Notes: generated by a model from the letters alone, not told the origin. DNA of 64,000 bases from Gemmatimonadota bacterium (GCA_021324635.1 JAJPIS010000118.1:17751-81750), one strand, 5' to 3'; positions 15,885 to 25,086 are shown, counted from the first letter of the stretch. Program-made: numbers and translations.

Positions 15885-17885
15885 ATGCGTTTTCCGGCGT
15901 CCGCTGCCGCGATAGGGCTCGCCCTGGCCGTCACGGTCCCGTGTGCCCCACGGGTCGCGACCGCGCAGGCGCCCCGGATCACCCCGCACGGGGATCCGTC
16001 CGTGCGCAACGACAGCATCTACGCGCTGGCCGTGCGGCCGCAGGACTATCCGGACCAGCCCTTCGTCTACCTGCTCGAGGACGGGGTCGTGCGCTTCGAG
16101 GAGGACGGCCGGGCGCAGCGGACCTACCGGGAGGTCGTCCAGATCCTCAGCCAACAGGCCGCCGCGCAGTGGGGGGAGAAGACGTTCTCCTACACGACCG
16201 GGCGGCAGCGCCTGACGATCAACTGGATCCGTGTGCTTCGCCCGGACGGCTCGGTCGTCAGCGACAAGCCGAGTCACGTGCAGGAGTCGATCGCGCCCGT
16301 CGCCCAGGAGGCGCCGATCTACTCCGACACGCGGGTCCGGCAGGTGACGCTGGGCGGCGTCGCCCCCAACACGATCGTCGACTACAGCTATACGATCGAG
16401 GATACCAAGCCGATCGTCCCGGGCGATTTCTACCAGACGTGGTACGTGGGCAACGGCCGCGTCACCCGACGCTCCCGCTTCATCCTCGATGTCCCGGCGT
16501 CGCTCACGCCCCGCATCCAGGAGCGCAACATCCACTTTGCGCGGCGCGTCACCGAGTCACGCCACCGCCGCGTCTACGTCTGGGCGACGGCCGATGTGCC
16601 GCGCCCGGCCGCCGAGCCGTTCACGCCGGACACGAATACGCTCTACCCCCAGATCTCGATCGCGGCGCCGATCACCTGGGAGGGGATCGCGAGCTGGTAC
16701 GCGGGCCTCTCTCGCGGGCGGTATCGGCTCACGCCGGCGCTCGTCCAGCAACTCTCGACCGTGACGCAGGGGACACGCACGCTCGAGGACTCGCTGCGCG
16801 CCGTCTATCGCTGGGTGGCGCAGGATTTCCGCTATGTGTCGCTCTCGCTCGGGATCGGCGGCTATCTGCCGCGGATGCCGATGTCCGTCTGGGAGACGCG
16901 ATACGGCGACTGCAAGGACAAGGCGACCCTCTTCATCGCGCTCGCCCGTCGAATGGGTCTCGCGGCCTATCCGGTGTTGCTGAGCGCCACGGGCGGCATC
17001 AACCGATCGCTGCCGTCGGCCTATCAGTTGGACCACATGATCGCCGCGGTCGCCCGCCCCGGGGTGCTCGAGGGGTCGCCCAACCGGTTCCTCTACCTCG
17101 ACCTGACGTCCGAGCTCACGCCGTTCGGCTCCCTCCCGCCGAGCGAGCAGGGCGAGTTCGCGCTCGTGGTCTACCCCGACGGCCGCGGTGAGGAGGTCAC
17201 GCTCCCGTCGGATCCGGTCACCGTCAACCGCGCGACGATCGACATCAGCGGTGAGCTCACGGCCCAAGGGACCTTCAGCGGGCGCTATGTCGAGGAGGCG
17301 ACCGGCACACGGCAGTACACGCTGCGGAGCGCGTTCGCATCCTCGGTCGGTACGGCCGATCGCGACCGCCTCGCCCGCTCGCTCGCCAACATGCTCTTCG
17401 AGGGTGCGACCGGCGACAGCCTGGTCTACGTCAACGGCCGGGACCTCGCGGCGCAGCCGATGGTCGCGCTCGCGATCAAGGACGCGCGGCCGGTGTCGAA
17501 CGCGGGAGGCGGGACGGAAATCCTGACGCTCCCGCTCCGCAACTACGCCCGGCCCGACATCCTCGCCGATCTCGAGTCACGGGGCTACCGCCGCTCGCCG
17601 ATCGATGTCGAGGCGGTGGTCGGTCCGTACGAGGAGGTCTCCGAGTTCCACCTGACCCTCCCGGAGGGGTGGCGCGCCCGTCTCCCGCCCGACATCGACG
17701 CGACGAGCGTCTTCGGCCGGTACCACGCGCGCTACGCGCAGTCGGGGCGCGAGCTGACGGTGGAGCGCAGGATCGCCGGGTCGACCGGCGTCCAGCCGCC
17801 GGAGCGGATCACCGACCTCATCGCGTGGCTCAAGGCGATCTCCCGCGACGACGTGCGCTACATCGCCCTCGAGCCCGGCCCCTAG
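15885..17885 (+). CDS. DUF3857 / transglutaminase-like secreted protein
   Basis: About 666 residues with a signal peptide (AAAIGLALAVTVPCAPRVATAQ). DUF3857 spans roughly residues 55-220 (from DGVVRFEEDGRAQRTYREVV through TIVDYSYTIED), followed by a transglutaminase-like core. There the catalytic Cys is in ETRYGDCKDKATLF (about residue 342), with His in YQLDHMIAAV and Asp in LYLDLTSE. A beta-rich C-terminal domain follows. Members are periplasmic or outer-membrane associated and of unknown substrate, possibly cross-linking or cleaving peptides. The next gene is 57 bases downstream on the same strand. Confidence 0.88.
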   Translation: MRFPASAAAIGLALAVTVPCAPRVATAQAPRITPHGDPSVRNDSIYALAVRPQDYPDQPFVYLLEDGVVRFEEDGRAQRTYREVVQILSQQAAAQWGEKTFSYTTGRQRLTINWIRVLRPDGSVVSDKPSHVQESIAPVAQEAPIYSDTRVRQVTLGGVAPNTIVDYSYTIEDTKPIVPGDFYQTWYVGNGRVTRRSRFILDVPASLTPRIQERNIHFARRVTESRHRRVYVWATADVPRPAAEPFTPDTNTLYPQISIAAPITWEGIASWYAGLSRGRYRLTPALVQQLSTVTQGTRTLEDSLRAVYRWVAQDFRYVSLSLGIGGYLPRMPMSVWETRYGDCKDKATLFIALARRMGLAAYPVLLSATGGINRSLPSAYQLDHMIAAVARPGVLEGSPNRFLYLDLTSELTPFGSLPPSEQGEFALVVYPDGRGEEVTLPSDPVTVNRATIDISGELTAQGTFSGRYVEEATGTRQYTLRSAFASSVGTADRDRLARSLANMLFEGATGDSLVYVNGRDLAAQPMVALAIKDARPVSNAGGGTEILTLPLRNYARPDILADLESRGYRRSPIDVEAVVGPYEEVSEFHLTLPEGWRARLPPDIDATSVFGRYHARYAQSGRELTVERRIAGSTGVQPPERITDLIAWLKAISRDDVRYIALEPGP

Positions 17886-17942
17886 CGCAGCCGTCCCCGA
17901 GCATCGGCGCGGCCGGTGCCGGAGGGCAATAGCTTTCCCGCC

Positions 17943-19106
17943 ATGGCGACGACCATCGGCGGCGGCCCTGGGCGGGGTGGAGACCAGGGCACCTCTCGGC
18001 CCGACGTCCACACCTTCCAGCACCACTGGCAGGACGAGGCGGACGCCGCGTTCCTCTACCGCGTGTTGGCGGGTGCCGAATCGGACGAGAAGAAGCGGTC
18101 CGTGTATCGGGAGCTCGCCGACGTCGAGGACCGCCACGTCGCGATCTGGGCGCGCGTGCTCGCCGAGCATGGTCATGCGCCGCGCACCTTCCGCCCGTCG
18201 GCCCGGGCGCGCGTGCTCGCCTGGCTCGGCCGGCGGTTCGGACCCGGGTTCCTGCTCCCCATGCTACTGGCCGAGGAAGGGCGGGAGGTCAAAGGGTACC
18301 TCGACCTGCATCGGGCGAGCGGCCGGGACGCGCCGGGGAAGGGCGAGGCGCTGCTGCTGGCCCGCGAGAGCGCCGAGCATGCGACGACCCTGGCGGGCAT
18401 CTCGGGCAGCACCGGCGAGCCCTGGCACCGGACGTCTTCGGGTGGCTTTCTCCGCAATGTCGTCTACGGGTTCAACGACGGTCTGACCGCCAACTTCGGT
18501 CTCGTCGCCGGCGTGATCGGCGCGTCCGCCGCCGCCCAGCACCGGGCGGTCGTGGTCGCCGGAGTGGCCGGCCTCATCGCCGATGCCCTCTCGATGGGGT
18601 CGAGCGGCTATCTCGCGGCCAAGAGCGAGCAGGAGGTGTACGCGCACGAGATCGCGATGGAGCGCGACGAGATCGCGCTCATGCCCGAGGTCGAGCGGGA
18701 CGAGCTGGCGCTGATCTACGAGGCCAAGGGAATGGAGCGGGAGAGCGCCCAGCGGCTCGCGACCCAGGTCATGGCGGACCCGCAGCGCATGCTCGCCGAG
18801 CAGGTCCAGGAGGAGCTGAAGATCGGCGAGCCGGGGATGTCGCCGCTCCGCGAGGGGTGGATCACCGGTCTGGCGACCGGGCTCGGTGCGATCATCCCCG
18901 TGTTCCCGTTCTTCTTCTGGCACGGGACGACGGCGATCGTCCTGGCGTTCATCCTGGCCATGGCGTCGCACTTCTTCGTCGGCTCGGCCCGCTCGATCTT
19001 CACCGGCCGCGGCGTCGTCCGCTCCGGCCTCGACATGTTCGTCGTCGGCCTGGGGATCGCCGTCGTCGGCTACTTCGTCGGCAACTGGGTGGGCCACCTG
19101 CTGTAG
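17943..19106 (+). CDS. Ferritin-like/VIT1 (CCC1) membrane iron or manganese transporter
   Basis: About 387 residues with two parts. The N-terminal 150 residues are an erythrin-like domain with di-iron type acidic and His positions (QDEADAAFLYR, ELADVEDRHVAIW, ESAEHATTL). The C-terminal half is a VIT1/CCC1 transporter starting NVVYGFNDGLTANFGLVAGV, with SMGSSGYLAAKSEQEVY and three closing helices (ATGLGAIIPVFPFFFW, AIVLAFILAMASHFFVG, MFVVGLGIAVVGYFVG). This is the MbfA-type architecture, known to export iron and protect against peroxide stress. The ATG at 17943 removes an unconvincing nine-residue extension. An iron-detoxifying role is inferred from the family. Confidence 0.9.
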   Translation: MATTIGGGPGRGGDQGTSRPDVHTFQHHWQDEADAAFLYRVLAGAESDEKKRSVYRELADVEDRHVAIWARVLAEHGHAPRTFRPSARARVLAWLGRRFGPGFLLPMLLAEEGREVKGYLDLHRASGRDAPGKGEALLLARESAEHATTLAGISGSTGEPWHRTSSGGFLRNVVYGFNDGLTANFGLVAGVIGASAAAQHRAVVVAGVAGLIADALSMGSSGYLAAKSEQEVYAHEIAMERDEIALMPEVERDELALIYEAKGMERESAQRLATQVMADPQRMLAEQVQEELKIGEPGMSPLREGWITGLATGLGAIIPVFPFFFWHGTTAIVLAFILAMASHFFVGSARSIFTGRGVVRSGLDMFVVGLGIAVVGYFVGNWVGHLL

Positions 19107-19125
19107 TGCGGGCCGGGCTCGGGTC

Positions 19126-19518
19126 CTACTTCCCCTCGGCTTCCCGCGCCTTCTGGGCCTTCATCTCGGTGTACATCCGATCGAACGTCGCCTGCTGCGA
19201 CGTGTTCAGCCGATCCTTGATCCGCCGCGTCGCGTCATCACTGATCAAGTCGAGCTGCGGCTTCATCGGCAACACCAGCGCCGCGATCGCGCGGTGCTTG
19301 GCCGCCAGGATCGTGTCCACCGCGGCGCGCTGCGCGTCCGACAGCCCGAGCTCATCGCCGAACCGGCGCCGCATCGCCTGCTCGTCCCCCCACCGCGGGC
19401 AGACGCGGTCACGCGTCACGAGCCGGTCGGCCGTGAACCCGAACGCGCCGCCGACGAGCACCGCCCCGAGCAGGAAGGCGAGCGCCGCGCGCTTGGTGGC
19501 CTCAATGTGATAGGACAT
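19126..19518 (-). CDS. Spy/CpxP-like membrane-anchored periplasmic sensor (metal-resistance family)
   Basis: About 130 residues: one N-terminal membrane helix (RAALAFLLGAVLVGGAFGFTA) and a helical periplasmic domain. It contains LGLSDAQRAAVDTILAAKHR and LNTSQQATFDRMYTEMKAQK, the LTxxQ-style repeats of Spy/CpxP and CnrX-type proteins. These bind misfolded proteins or metals and often tune a sigma/anti-sigma pair. It is the last gene of a three-gene unit with an ECF sigma factor and a single-helix membrane protein, overlapping the latter by 17 bases. A CnrYXH-like sensor role is inferred from the family and this gene order. Confidence 0.78.
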   Translation of the reverse strand: MSYHIEATKRAALAFLLGAVLVGGAFGFTADRLVTRDRVCPRWGDEQAMRRRFGDELGLSDAQRAAVDTILAAKHRAIAALVLPMKPQLDLISDDATRRIKDRLNTSQQATFDRMYTEMKAQKAREAEGK

Positions 19519-19966
19519 ACCGTGCCGTCGCCTCCCGCTCGGAGACGTTGATGAAGCGCGTGTCGGCCAGCACCGGGACCGCCGACGGCTCGTCGAGCAC
19601 CGTCTCGTACGCGACCCGGGCCTCGGTGGTGCGACTCGCCCACGCCGCCATCCCGGCCGCGAGCACTGCTGCACACGCCACCGCCAGCCCCGCCCGCGCC
19701 CACGCCCGGAACGCCGCCGGCCAGCCGCCGATCGCCACCGCGTGGTCCCTGACGCGGCCGCCCGTCTCGACGCCCACCCGGCGCGCGACCGTCCACGCCC
19801 CGCCCGCCGTCCGCGCCGCCATCGGCATCACGCGCGCCATGATCCGGGACTCGAGCCGGTCCCAATACGCCGGATCCTCGGGCGCGGCGTACAGCTCGCG
19901 CAGCAGCGCCCGCACGCGCGCGGCGGTGCCCGTCAGCGAACGGTCCGTGGGCCGGAGGCGGATCAT
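19502..19966 (-). CDS. Probable anti-sigma factor (single-pass membrane protein)
   Basis: About 154 residues with a cytoplasmic N-terminal part (DRSLTGTAARVRALLRELYA, then DPAYWDRLESRIMARV), one membrane helix (AWARAGLAVACAAVLAAGMAA) and a short periplasmic tail. No zinc-type HxxxCxxC motif is seen, so it is not a standard ZAS protein. Its place directly after an ECF sigma gene and before a Spy-like gene suggests an anti-sigma role. The ATG at 19966 has a GGAG upstream; an ATG sixteen codons earlier would overlap the sigma gene and is less likely. Confidence 0.65.
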   Translation of the reverse strand: MIRLRPTDRSLTGTAARVRALLRELYAAPEDPAYWDRLESRIMARVMPMAARTAGGAWTVARRVGVETGGRVRDHAVAIGGWPAAFRAWARAGLAVACAAVLAAGMAAWASRTTEARVAYETVLDEPSAVPVLADTRFINVSEREATARYVLSH

Positions 19967-19991
19967 CGGCGCAGCGCTCCGGTCGCCACCG

Positions 19992-20699
19992 TCACCGCAC
20001 CTCGCGCAGCACACGGAGCGCGCTGCGCAGGGCCAGCCGGGCGTGAAACAGATCCGACCGGGCCGTCCCCTCGGGGATGCCGAGGATCCGCCCGATCTCT
20101 CCGTGCCGAAAGCCCTGCACGTCGTGCAGCACGATCACCGCCCGCTGGCGCTCGGAGAGCGTCGCCAGCCCGGCGTGCAGCCGGGCGCGCAAGTCGGCCG
20201 CCTCGGCGGGATCGGCCGACGCCTCACCGCCTCCGATCAGGTTGTCGGGCAGCGTTTCGGCGTCCCGCACGCGCCGTCGCCGCGTCAGGTCGAGGGCGGC
20301 GTTGGCGATGATCCGATGCAGCCAGGCCGCGAACGGCTGCCCGGCGATGAACCGGTGCATCGCGCGGTAGGCGTGGAGGAACCCGTCCTGAACCGCGTCC
20401 TCCGCGTCCTCGTGCGTCGCCACGATCGCCCGCGCGACCGCGTAGGCGCGCCGCTGGTGCGCGCGGACCAGCGTCGCGAAGGCGTCCGCGTCCCCGCGCT
20501 GCGCCGCCCCGACCAGCCGCGCTTCGTCCGCCAGGGCGAGGGCGCGATCCACCACCGGTCCCGCCGCCGATCCGGTCACTGCTCCCGCCAGCGATCCGGT
20601 CGAGCCACTCGCCTCGGCCACGCCGTCCGCCTCCGGCGGGCGGGTCCGCGCCACCCGGGCGGCGGCAGCGGTGCGAATGACGGCGAGTGCGGGAGTCAT
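19992..20699 (-). CDS. ECF-family RNA polymerase sigma factor (sigma-70 regions 2 and 4)
   Basis: About 235 residues. Region 2 reads FATLVRAHQRRAYAVARAIV, with the DAEDAVQDGFLHAYR and FAAWLHRIIANAALDLTRRR blocks; region 4 has LSERQRAVIVLHDVQGFRHG and EIGRILGIPEGTARSDLFHA. An unusual N-terminal lead of about 65 residues rich in Ala, Gly and Thr precedes region 2. AGGAG lies upstream of the ATG at 20699. It heads the sigma/anti-sigma/Spy-like cassette and lies 147 bases after the emrA-like gene on the same strand. Confidence 0.92.
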   Translation of the reverse strand: MTPALAVIRTAAAARVARTRPPEADGVAEASGSTGSLAGAVTGSAAGPVVDRALALADEARLVGAAQRGDADAFATLVRAHQRRAYAVARAIVATHEDAEDAVQDGFLHAYRAMHRFIAGQPFAAWLHRIIANAALDLTRRRRVRDAETLPDNLIGGGEASADPAEAADLRARLHAGLATLSERQRAVIVLHDVQGFRHGEIGRILGIPEGTARSDLFHARLALRSALRVLREVR

Positions 20700-20799
20700 G
20701 TGTTCAGGTCTCTCCTGGGCGGTACGCGCCGGTATCGGCAAACGTTGGCCGGCGCCGCCACCCCCGCCGCCCCCCGAAATATGTACCGCGGCGCGCGAC

Positions 20800-20832
20800 C
20801 GCTGGGCGATCGCTGGGCGGTCGCTGGGCGAC
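20800..20832. repeat. Three 11-base direct repeats after the emrA-like gene
   Basis: CGCTGGGCGAT, CGCTGGGCGGT and CGCTGGGCGAC follow one another without gaps, 15 bases past the stop of the adaptor gene and about 100 bases before the sigma-factor start. No function is evident; it could be slippage-prone spacer or protein-binding sites. Confidence 0.7.
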
Positions 20833-20846
20833 CGGGGCGAGCGGGG

Positions 20847-22061
20847 CTACCGGGGCGCCTGCGTGGGGACGGGACCGAGCGGGCCCTGAAGGTCCACGCT
20901 CGGCTCGACCGACATCCCGGGGCGGAGCGGGCGCCCGGGCCCGCAGCCCCGGGTGACGTAGATCCGAACGGGGACCCGCTGCACCACCTTGGTGAAGTTG
21001 CCGGTCGCGTTGTCCGGCGGCAGGAGCGCGAACTCCGCCCCGGTCGCCGCGGCCAGGCTCCACACCCGCCCCTCGGCCGTGCAGTTCGGATACGCGTCGA
21101 CGCTGAACTCTACCGGCTGGCCCACCCGCACGTCGTTGAGCTGCGTCTCCTTGAAGTTCGCGGTCACCCAGACCCCGGTGTCAGCCACGATCGTGAACAG
21201 CGTCTGTCCTGGCTGCACGTACTGGCCCAGCTCGACCTGCTTCCGCGATAGCACGCCGGACACCGGCGCCGTGACGCGCGTGTAGGAGAGGTTGAGCGCC
21301 GCCTGCTGGGCCGACGCCTGGGCCGCCGCGAGCCGAGCGGCCGCGAGCCGCACGCCCGCCTGCGCGTTCATGACGTTCGCGCCGGCCGCCGCCGCCTGGC
21401 GCTGCGCGGCGATGAGCGTCGCGTGGGCCGCATCGGCCGCCGCCTGTGCCGCGTCCAGTTGCTGGCGCGAGACGACCTGCTGGTCGGCGAGGGTCTTGAT
21501 CCGCTGGAGGTCGGACGCGGCCTTGTCGTAGTTGGCCTGGGCGGCGACGATCTGTGCGTCGGTGGCCGCGCTCTGCCCCTCGGCGGTCTGGACCTGGGCC
21601 GTCGCCTGGCCGGTGTAGCCGCGCCGCCCGACGGCCACCTGCGCGGCCGCGAGGTCGGCGTTCGCCTGCGCCAGCTTGGCGCGGTACTCGGCGTCGTCGA
21701 TCACGACCGTCGTGTCGCCCTCGGGCACGTGCATGTTCTCATCGCCGTGGATCTGCGTCACGTACCCCGACACACGCGAGAGCACGGGGACGAGGTGCCC
21801 CTCGACGTAGGCGTCGTCGGTGGTCACGTGCGACCGGCTGAAGATCCAGGTCCGCACCCCCCACGTGATCGCGATCGCGGCGACGATGACCGCGACCGCG
21901 ATCATGACGATCCGTCGGCGCGGGCGCGCGGGCGCGCCCGCCGCGTTCGCCGCCGCGTCGGGACCGTGCTCGGCGCGCGCAGCCGGCGGAGCGCCGGGCG
22001 GCGAGGATGCCGGCGGGGACGAGGGCGGGGGCTGTTGCTCGGGGCGGGTCGTGGTAGCCAT
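20847..22061 (-). CDS. HlyD/EmrA-family membrane-fusion adaptor
   Basis: About 404 residues anchored by one N-terminal helix (IVMIAVAVIVAAIAITWGV) after a Pro/Ala-rich lead. Hallmarks of EmrA-type adaptors are TTDDAYVEGHLVPVLSRVSG, a long Ala/Gln coiled-coil hairpin, LNLSYTRVTAPVSGVLSRKQ, and GVWVTANFKETQLNDVRVGQ. It would bridge an MFS-type (EmrB) exporter to the TolC-type channel encoded just upstream. No emrB-like gene follows: the next genes are the sigma cassette. It may pair with a pump encoded elsewhere or have lost it. Confidence 0.92.
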   Translation of the reverse strand: MATTTRPEQQPPPSSPPASSPPGAPPAARAEHGPDAAANAAGAPARPRRRIVMIAVAVIVAAIAITWGVRTWIFSRSHVTTDDAYVEGHLVPVLSRVSGYVTQIHGDENMHVPEGDTTVVIDDAEYRAKLAQANADLAAAQVAVGRRGYTGQATAQVQTAEGQSAATDAQIVAAQANYDKAASDLQRIKTLADQQVVSRQQLDAAQAAADAAHATLIAAQRQAAAAGANVMNAQAGVRLAAARLAAAQASAQQAALNLSYTRVTAPVSGVLSRKQVELGQYVQPGQTLFTIVADTGVWVTANFKETQLNDVRVGQPVEFSVDAYPNCTAEGRVWSLAAATGAEFALLPPDNATGNFTKVVQRVPVRIYVTRGCGPGRPLRPGMSVEPSVDLQGPLGPVPTQAPR

Positions 22062-22171
22062 GGGTCAGGAGCGGAAGGAGTGAAACAGGAATCGCGAGCC
22101 GGCGGCTTTAGTGCCCGGAGGCGGTGCCTGGGGTCCCCGCCGCGTCCGGCGGGCTCGGATCGGTCCCGCCG

Positions 22172-23665
22172 TCATGGCAATTCGGTGACCGTGCCGGTCG
22201 CCCGTGCCAGTGCCACGCGGGCGCGCTGGTAGCCGGCGAGCGCATCGACCTGGAGCGTACGCGCGTTGTTGAGGTCGAGCGACGCCGTGATCACGTCGGC
22301 GTTCCCGGCCACTCCGGCGCGGAAGCGCTGCCTCGCCTCGTCGAGCTCCTGCTGCGTCAGTTGGAGCTGCGTGTTGGCCGCGTCGAGCTGCTGCCGGGCG
22401 GAGGCGAGGGCGAGGAACGCCTGCCGGACCTGGATCGCCGCCTGTTGCCGAAGATCGCGCCGGCGGATCTCGATCTCGCGGGCGAGCGCCTCCTGCTCCT
22501 CGATCTGCGTCTCCCGACGCAGCCCATCGAAGACCGGCACCTCGACGCCGATACCCCAGAGATAGACGTTGAGGAGTCGATTCCATCTCCCGCCCTGGAC
22601 GCCCGTGTTGCCGAAGGCGGCGACCGACGGGAGTCGCTCGGCCCGGATCGCCCCCACCTGCTGCTGCGCCGCCTGGAGTTGCTCGTCGGCGGCACGGAGA
22701 TCGGGACGCAGTCGCAGCGCGCGATCGATCGCCTGGCGCTCGGACGGCAGCGTGTCGGCGATCGGCATCGTGTTGAGCGAGTCGCTGAGCACGAGCTGCG
22801 ATTCGAGCGGCAGGCCCAGCGCGCGGAGCAGATCGAGCTCCGAGCGATCGCGGTCACTGCGTGCGGCGATCAGTTGGGCGCGCGTGGTGGCGAGTTGCGA
22901 CTGGGCACGCGTCACATCGAGCGTGATCCCGACGCCGGCCGCGAGCTGCTGGCGGGCGATCGTGAGCAAGTCGGCCGCGAGCGCCGAGTCGGCCAGCCGG
23001 GCCGCGAGCACGGCGTTCGCCTGCTGCGCCGCGAGGTATGCCGACGCCGCGGCGCTGGCGGCGTCCTGTGCCGAGCTCGAGGCGACCGTATACGACGCGC
23101 GCTCGGCCGTCTTCGATTGCCGATAGCGCTGGATCGCGCCGAAGCTGAAGAGTGTGTCGGCCGCGAATCCCCGGAGGTCGATCGCCTTGATCGGGGGAAA
23201 GTCGATCCCGGCCGGTGGGAGGAAGGCGCTGAAGTTGAAGGGCGAGCCGGGCGGGGCGGGGGGAAAGCGGAGGAGCGCGGCGCTGTTCTGAACCACCTCC
23301 GTCTCCTGTCCGCGCCCGTACACCGTCGGCAGGAACCCGCCGAGGGTGCGGCGTGTGCGCGCCGCCTGCTGCTGGGCTTGGGCGCGGGCGATGAGCGCGG
23401 TCGCGCTCTGCCGAGCGGCCAGGCGTGCCGCGCCGCCGAGGGAGAGGACGTGCGTCGTCGTGTCCGACGCCTGGGCGCCGGCCGGCGCGGGCAACGTGGC
23501 GAGTGCCAGCGCCAGGCCCACGGCGAGCCCCAGCGCGAGCGCCCTCACGAGTCCCAGCGCGCGCCGGATGGCGGAGCCCATGGGGAGGATCGCAGTGCGC
23601 GGTCGGCACGGGCCGCGCGCACGGACGGAAGCGTCGCTGACGGAGGCGGGGCGATCGACGGTCAT
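22172..23665 (-). CDS. TolC-family outer-membrane channel
   Basis: About 497 residues. A long basic lead is followed by a signal peptide ([24 protein letters not shown]) and two outer-membrane efflux repeats. These include [40 protein letters not shown], a repeat-2 region starting [20 protein letters not shown], and the ending [20 protein letters not shown]. The start ATG overlaps the stop of the tetR gene (ATGA), implying translation coupling; an ATG at 23581 nearer the signal peptide is an alternative. With the downstream EmrA-like gene it forms two parts of a tripartite exporter. Confidence 0.9.
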   Translation of the reverse strand: MTVDRPASVSDASVRARGPCRPRTAILPMGSAIRRALGLVRALALGLAVGLALALATLPAPAGAQASDTTTHVLSLGGAARLAARQSATALIARAQAQQQAARTRRTLGGFLPTVYGRGQETEVVQNSAALLRFPPAPPGSPFNFSAFLPPAGIDFPPIKAIDLRGFAADTLFSFGAIQRYRQSKTAERASYTVASSSAQDAASAAASAYLAAQQANAVLAARLADSALAADLLTIARQQLAAGVGITLDVTRAQSQLATTRAQLIAARSDRDRSELDLLRALGLPLESQLVLSDSLNTMPIADTLPSERQAIDRALRLRPDLRAADEQLQAAQQQVGAIRAERLPSVAAFGNTGVQGGRWNRLLNVYLWGIGVEVPVFDGLRRETQIEEQEALAREIEIRRRDLRQQAAIQVRQAFLALASARQQLDAANTQLQLTQQELDEARQRFRAGVAGNADVITASLDLNNARTLQVDALAGYQRARVALARATGTVTELP

Positions 23666-24339
23666 TGGCAGCGTGCTCGGTGGCGGACGCGGCGCGCGCT
23701 CCGGTCCGGCGCAACCGCTCTGAAGAAGAAGTCCATGATCTGGTCGAATTGCTCCGCATCGCTGGTGGCGGCGAGCATCGGCGCGACGGCGCTCGAGCAG
23801 GCCCAGACCGTGTGGGCTGCAAACATCGACCCGATCATGCGGCCGGCGACCGCCGGATCGATGTCACGGAACTCGCCCGATTCCACTCCCCGTCGCATCA
23901 GGCGATGCAGCAGTTGCTGCTTCCGCAGGATGACTTCCTGCCAGTAGAACTCGGCGAGCTCGGGGAAGCGGTGGAGCTCGCCAATGACGAGCCGGAGCAC
24001 CACCTGGTAGGCGGGCGTCCGCGCGACGTTCCACCAGTCGCGCATGTACTCGCGCACCTGCTCGGCCGCCGTGCCGCGTTTGCCCTCGTAATCGCGCTCG
24101 GTCCGCTCGAGATGGGCGACCACCGTCTGGCGGATCATCTCCTTGAACAGCGCTTCCTTGTTGGGGAAGTAGAGATAGATCGTGCCCTTGGACACGCCGG
24201 CCCGCTTCGCGATGTCGTCCAGTCGCGCGCCCGCCAGTCCCTTCTCCCCGAACACCTCGAACGCCGCGACCAGGATCTGCTGTGGCCGCTCCTCGGGCAG
24301 ACGGCGCCACTTGGGGCAATGGCTCTCGACCGACACCAT
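23662..24339 (-). CDS. TetR/AcrR-family transcriptional regulator
   Basis: About 225 residues. The N-terminal helix-turn-helix is [20 protein letters not shown] followed by [10 protein letters not shown], typical of TetR repressors. The C-terminal ligand-binding domain begins at [31 protein letters not shown] lies near its end. It is the first gene of the tetR-tolC-emrA unit, and a 14-bp palindrome lies in its own promoter, so it probably represses itself and the efflux genes until an inducer binds. The ligand cannot be inferred. The ATG is placed so that the predicted transcript would be leaderless or nearly so. Confidence 0.94.
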   Translation of the reverse strand: MVSVESHCPKWRRLPEERPQQILVAAFEVFGEKGLAGARLDDIAKRAGVSKGTIYLYFPNKEALFKEMIRQTVVAHLERTERDYEGKRGTAAEQVREYMRDWWNVARTPAYQVVLRLVIGELHRFPELAEFYWQEVILRKQQLLHRLMRRGVESGEFRDIDPAVAGRMIGSMFAAHTVWACSSAVAPMLAATSDAEQFDQIMDFFFRAVAPDRSARRVRHRARCQ

Positions 24340-24345
24340 GCCCGT

Positions 24346-24374
24346 AAATTACTGACCGGTCAGTTAGTTCGCAA
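24346..24374 (-). promoter_or_regulatory. Promoter of tetR-tolC-emrA operon
   Basis: Reading on the minus strand: TTGCGA (24374-24369), a 17-base spacer, then TAATTT (24351-24346). This fits a sigma-70 promoter. The ATG begins only 7 bases past the -10 box, so the transcript start would fall on or next to the start codon, predicting a leaderless mRNA. Confidence 0.65.
24351..24364. promoter_or_regulatory. TetR-type operator palindrome
   Basis: ACTGACCGGTCAGT is a perfect 14-bp palindrome of the kind bound by many TetR regulators. It occupies most of the -35/-10 spacer and touches the first base of the -10 box, so bound repressor would block RNA polymerase directly. It lies 11 bases from the tetR start codon. 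Confidence 0.78.
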
Positions 24375-24454
24375 GCGCCCCGTTCGCTCGACGGCGCGCA
24401 TCGCGGCCGGGCCGCGACCCCGGTCTTCGGCGAGCTTCTCGGGGCGTGTGCTCC

Positions 24455-24628
24455 CTACGACGACGCCGGCGCCGCCGGCGCCTCGGCCGCTTCGATGTGC
24501 CGGAAATGGGCGTCGGTCGCCTTGACGATCGAGAACAGGATCGCGAACAACACGATCGCCGCGACGATGAGCCCCGTGAACGCGGCCGGCGTGTCCGGCC
24601 CGTTCGGCGGCGTGGAATGGTCCGTCAT
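24455..24628 (-). CDS. Small single-pass membrane protein
   Basis: A 57-residue protein with one clear membrane helix ([20 protein letters not shown]) between a polar N-terminus and an Ala/Pro-rich tail. Its ATG overlaps the stop of the upstream cyclophilin gene (ATGA), so it is probably translated with it. No family is recognised; the size and coupling support a real gene, but no function can be assigned. Confidence 0.6.
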   Translation of the reverse strand: MTDHSTPPNGPDTPAAFTGLIVAAIVLFAILFSIVKATDAHFRHIEAAEAPAAPASS

Positions 24629-25086
24629 GCGACGCGTACCTCGGTCATCGTATCGTTGGGCTTGATCTGCTTCATCACATCGAGGCCCTGCGTGATCTTG
24701 CCGAACACGGTGTGCACTCCGTTCAGGTGCCGCGTGTTGGCCTCGCTCAGCACCATGAAGAATTGACTGCCGCCGGTGTCCTTCCCCGCGTGCGCCATGG
24801 AGAGCGCGCCGACCTCGTGCATGCGCGGGTTGCCCTTGGTCTCGCACTTGATGTGGTACCCGGGGCCGCCCGTCCCGATGCGCCGGTCGCCCGGCGGGAG
24901 ATCGCGGGACAGCGGATCGCCACCCTGGACGACGAAGTCCGGGATCACGCGGTGGAACTTGACGCCGTCGTAGAAGCCGGAGTTCGCCAGCTTCTCGAAA
25001 TTCGCGACTGTGGCCGGCGCGTCCTTCTCGTAGAGCTCCGCGACGATCGTTCCGCGGTTGGTCTGAAAGGTGGCGTGTTTGGTCAT
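24625..25086 (-). CDS. Cyclophilin-type peptidyl-prolyl cis-trans isomerase
   Basis: A 153-residue single-domain cyclophilin without a signal peptide, so probably cytoplasmic. Conserved segments are [40 protein letters not shown] and [19 protein letters not shown], containing the active-site Arg (FHRVIPDF), Gln/Phe (SQFF) and His (LNGVHTVFG) positions; the usual Trp in the last helix region is replaced by His, as in many bacterial forms. It accelerates proline isomerisation during folding. A small membrane protein gene is coupled to its 3' end. Confidence 0.95.
   Translation of the reverse strand: MTKHATFQTNRGTIVAELYEKDAPATVANFEKLANSGFYDGVKFHRVIPDFVVQGGDPLSRDLPPGDRRIGTGGPGYHIKCETKGNPRMHEVGALSMAHAGKDTGGSQFFMVLSEANTRHLNGVHTVFGKITQGLDVMKQIKPNDTMTEVRVA

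Noticed and set aside
15137..17191. 684-codon plus-strand frame starting in the repeat region
   Set aside because: It overlaps both csbD and the DUF3857 gene in the wrong frame and has no recognisable domain.
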